This document shows positions 5,673-5,835 of a stretch of 5,835 nt of DNA, piece by piece. A program made the position numbers and the translations under genes. Position 1 is the stretch's first letter. Each line of letters opens with the position of its first letter. Under the pieces are notes generated by a model. The model was not told where the DNA came from, ran no database searches, and saw nothing but the letters and a program-made list of their open reading frames with translations. This stretch comes from a bacterium (GTDB lineage: Bacteria; Pseudomonadota; Alphaproteobacteria; Rs-D84; CACZYB01), in assembly GCA_024692925.1 (NCBI GenBank), contig JAILLX010000033.1, positions 1-5,835 on the forward strand. The letters are read 5' to 3'.

Positions 5673-5835
5673 TCAGATTCGTTCAAGTTGCAGAGTCATT
5701 AACTCTTCCATTTCTGATTCTGATGGTTCTCCCATACCTGCAGAAATATATACCATTGCAAGCACAGAAAAAATGTATGGCTGTATCGTTCCTGCCAAAA
5801 GTCCGTATACGTTAATAAGTCCCGGAAGTATAAGT
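5673..5835 (-). CDS. atpB: N-type F-ATPase a subunit, C-terminal 53 residues
   Basis: The a subunit forms the two half-channels beside the c-ring. Only the C-terminus is inside the window: the frame is open from the right edge (first full codon at 5834) to TGA at 5673-5675. The visible part is a hydrophobic stretch, LILPGLINVYGLLAGT, running into IQPYIFSVLAMVYISAG. This matches the last helix of subunit a: the Gln of IQPYIF and the Tyr of MVYIS align with E. coli a-subunit Q252 and Y263. The essential channel Arg would lie upstream, outside the window. After the helix comes a 20-odd-residue acidic tail (GEPSESEMEELMTLQLERI), longer than the short tail of E. coli subunit a. The Pro after the Gln is unusual against the common QAF/QAY. 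Its place directly before atpE supports the call. Confidence 0.85.
   Translation of the reverse strand, partial: LILPGLINVYGLLAGTIQPYIFSVLAMVYISAGMGEPSESEMEELMTLQLERI

Noticed and set aside
5633..5686. Upstream ATG at 5686 as the atpE start
   Set aside because: It would add a polar 18-residue leader before helix 1 and overlap atpB; the ATG at 5632 follows AAAGGTAGG and gives the normal c-subunit start.
5481..5702. 73-codon plus-strand frame opposite atpE
   Set aside because: Antisense shadow of the conserved c subunit; no independent support.
1..5835. Mobile elements, CRISPR arrays, tRNA genes, riboswitches, defence genes
   Set aside because: None seen on reading both strands; all sizeable stretches are explained by housekeeping-type genes and short control regions.

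Overview
The window is AT-rich, densely coded DNA from a Gram-negative bacterium. A SurA-type periplasmic chaperone with a Sec signal peptide implies an outer membrane. The low GC, the single-parvulin SurA and the RbfA sequence would suit an AT-rich proteobacterium, perhaps an alphaproteobacterial lineage with a small or host-associated genome. That placement is a guess from general impression, not from a tree.

Layout, left to right. (1) Positions 1-877, plus strand: the 3' part of a SurA-like chaperone gene whose start lies before the window. (2) Positions 879-1244, minus strand: rbfA, convergent with surA and separated from it by one base between the stop codons. (3) Positions 1263-1323: a compact control region with a strong intrinsic terminator and, overlapping it, a good sigma70-type promoter pointing into rbfA. 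(4) Positions 1312-1986, minus strand: a membrane-anchored DUF192 protein with a very lysine-rich N-terminus and its own promoter at 2023-2051. (5) Positions 2065-5835, minus strand: the distal part of an F-type ATPase operon, in transcription order a (partial), c, b (long, delta-like C-terminus), alpha, gamma. No stretch over 300 bases lacks a gene.

The ATPase genes are the centrepiece. A contiguous a-c-b-alpha-gamma order ending with gamma, no separate delta gene, a 263-residue b subunit, and N-ATPase-like sequence signatures in alpha, gamma and c all identify the alternative 'N-type' F-ATPase. Its usual order is atpD-C-Q-R-B-E-F-A-G. From that I infer that beta, epsilon, AtpQ and AtpR genes lie just beyond the right edge. 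The c subunit has two carboxylates at its ion site, so the machine may be an ion-pumping (Na+ or H+) ATPase rather than a standard ATP synthase. The genes are tightly packed, with Shine-Dalgarno sites overlapping upstream stop codons, as expected for a co-translated complex.

I do not see a wholly undescribed system. The points most worth a second look are the N-ATPase itself and its c-subunit ion site, the rbfA promoter nested in a terminator hairpin, and the lysine-tailed DUF192 protein.
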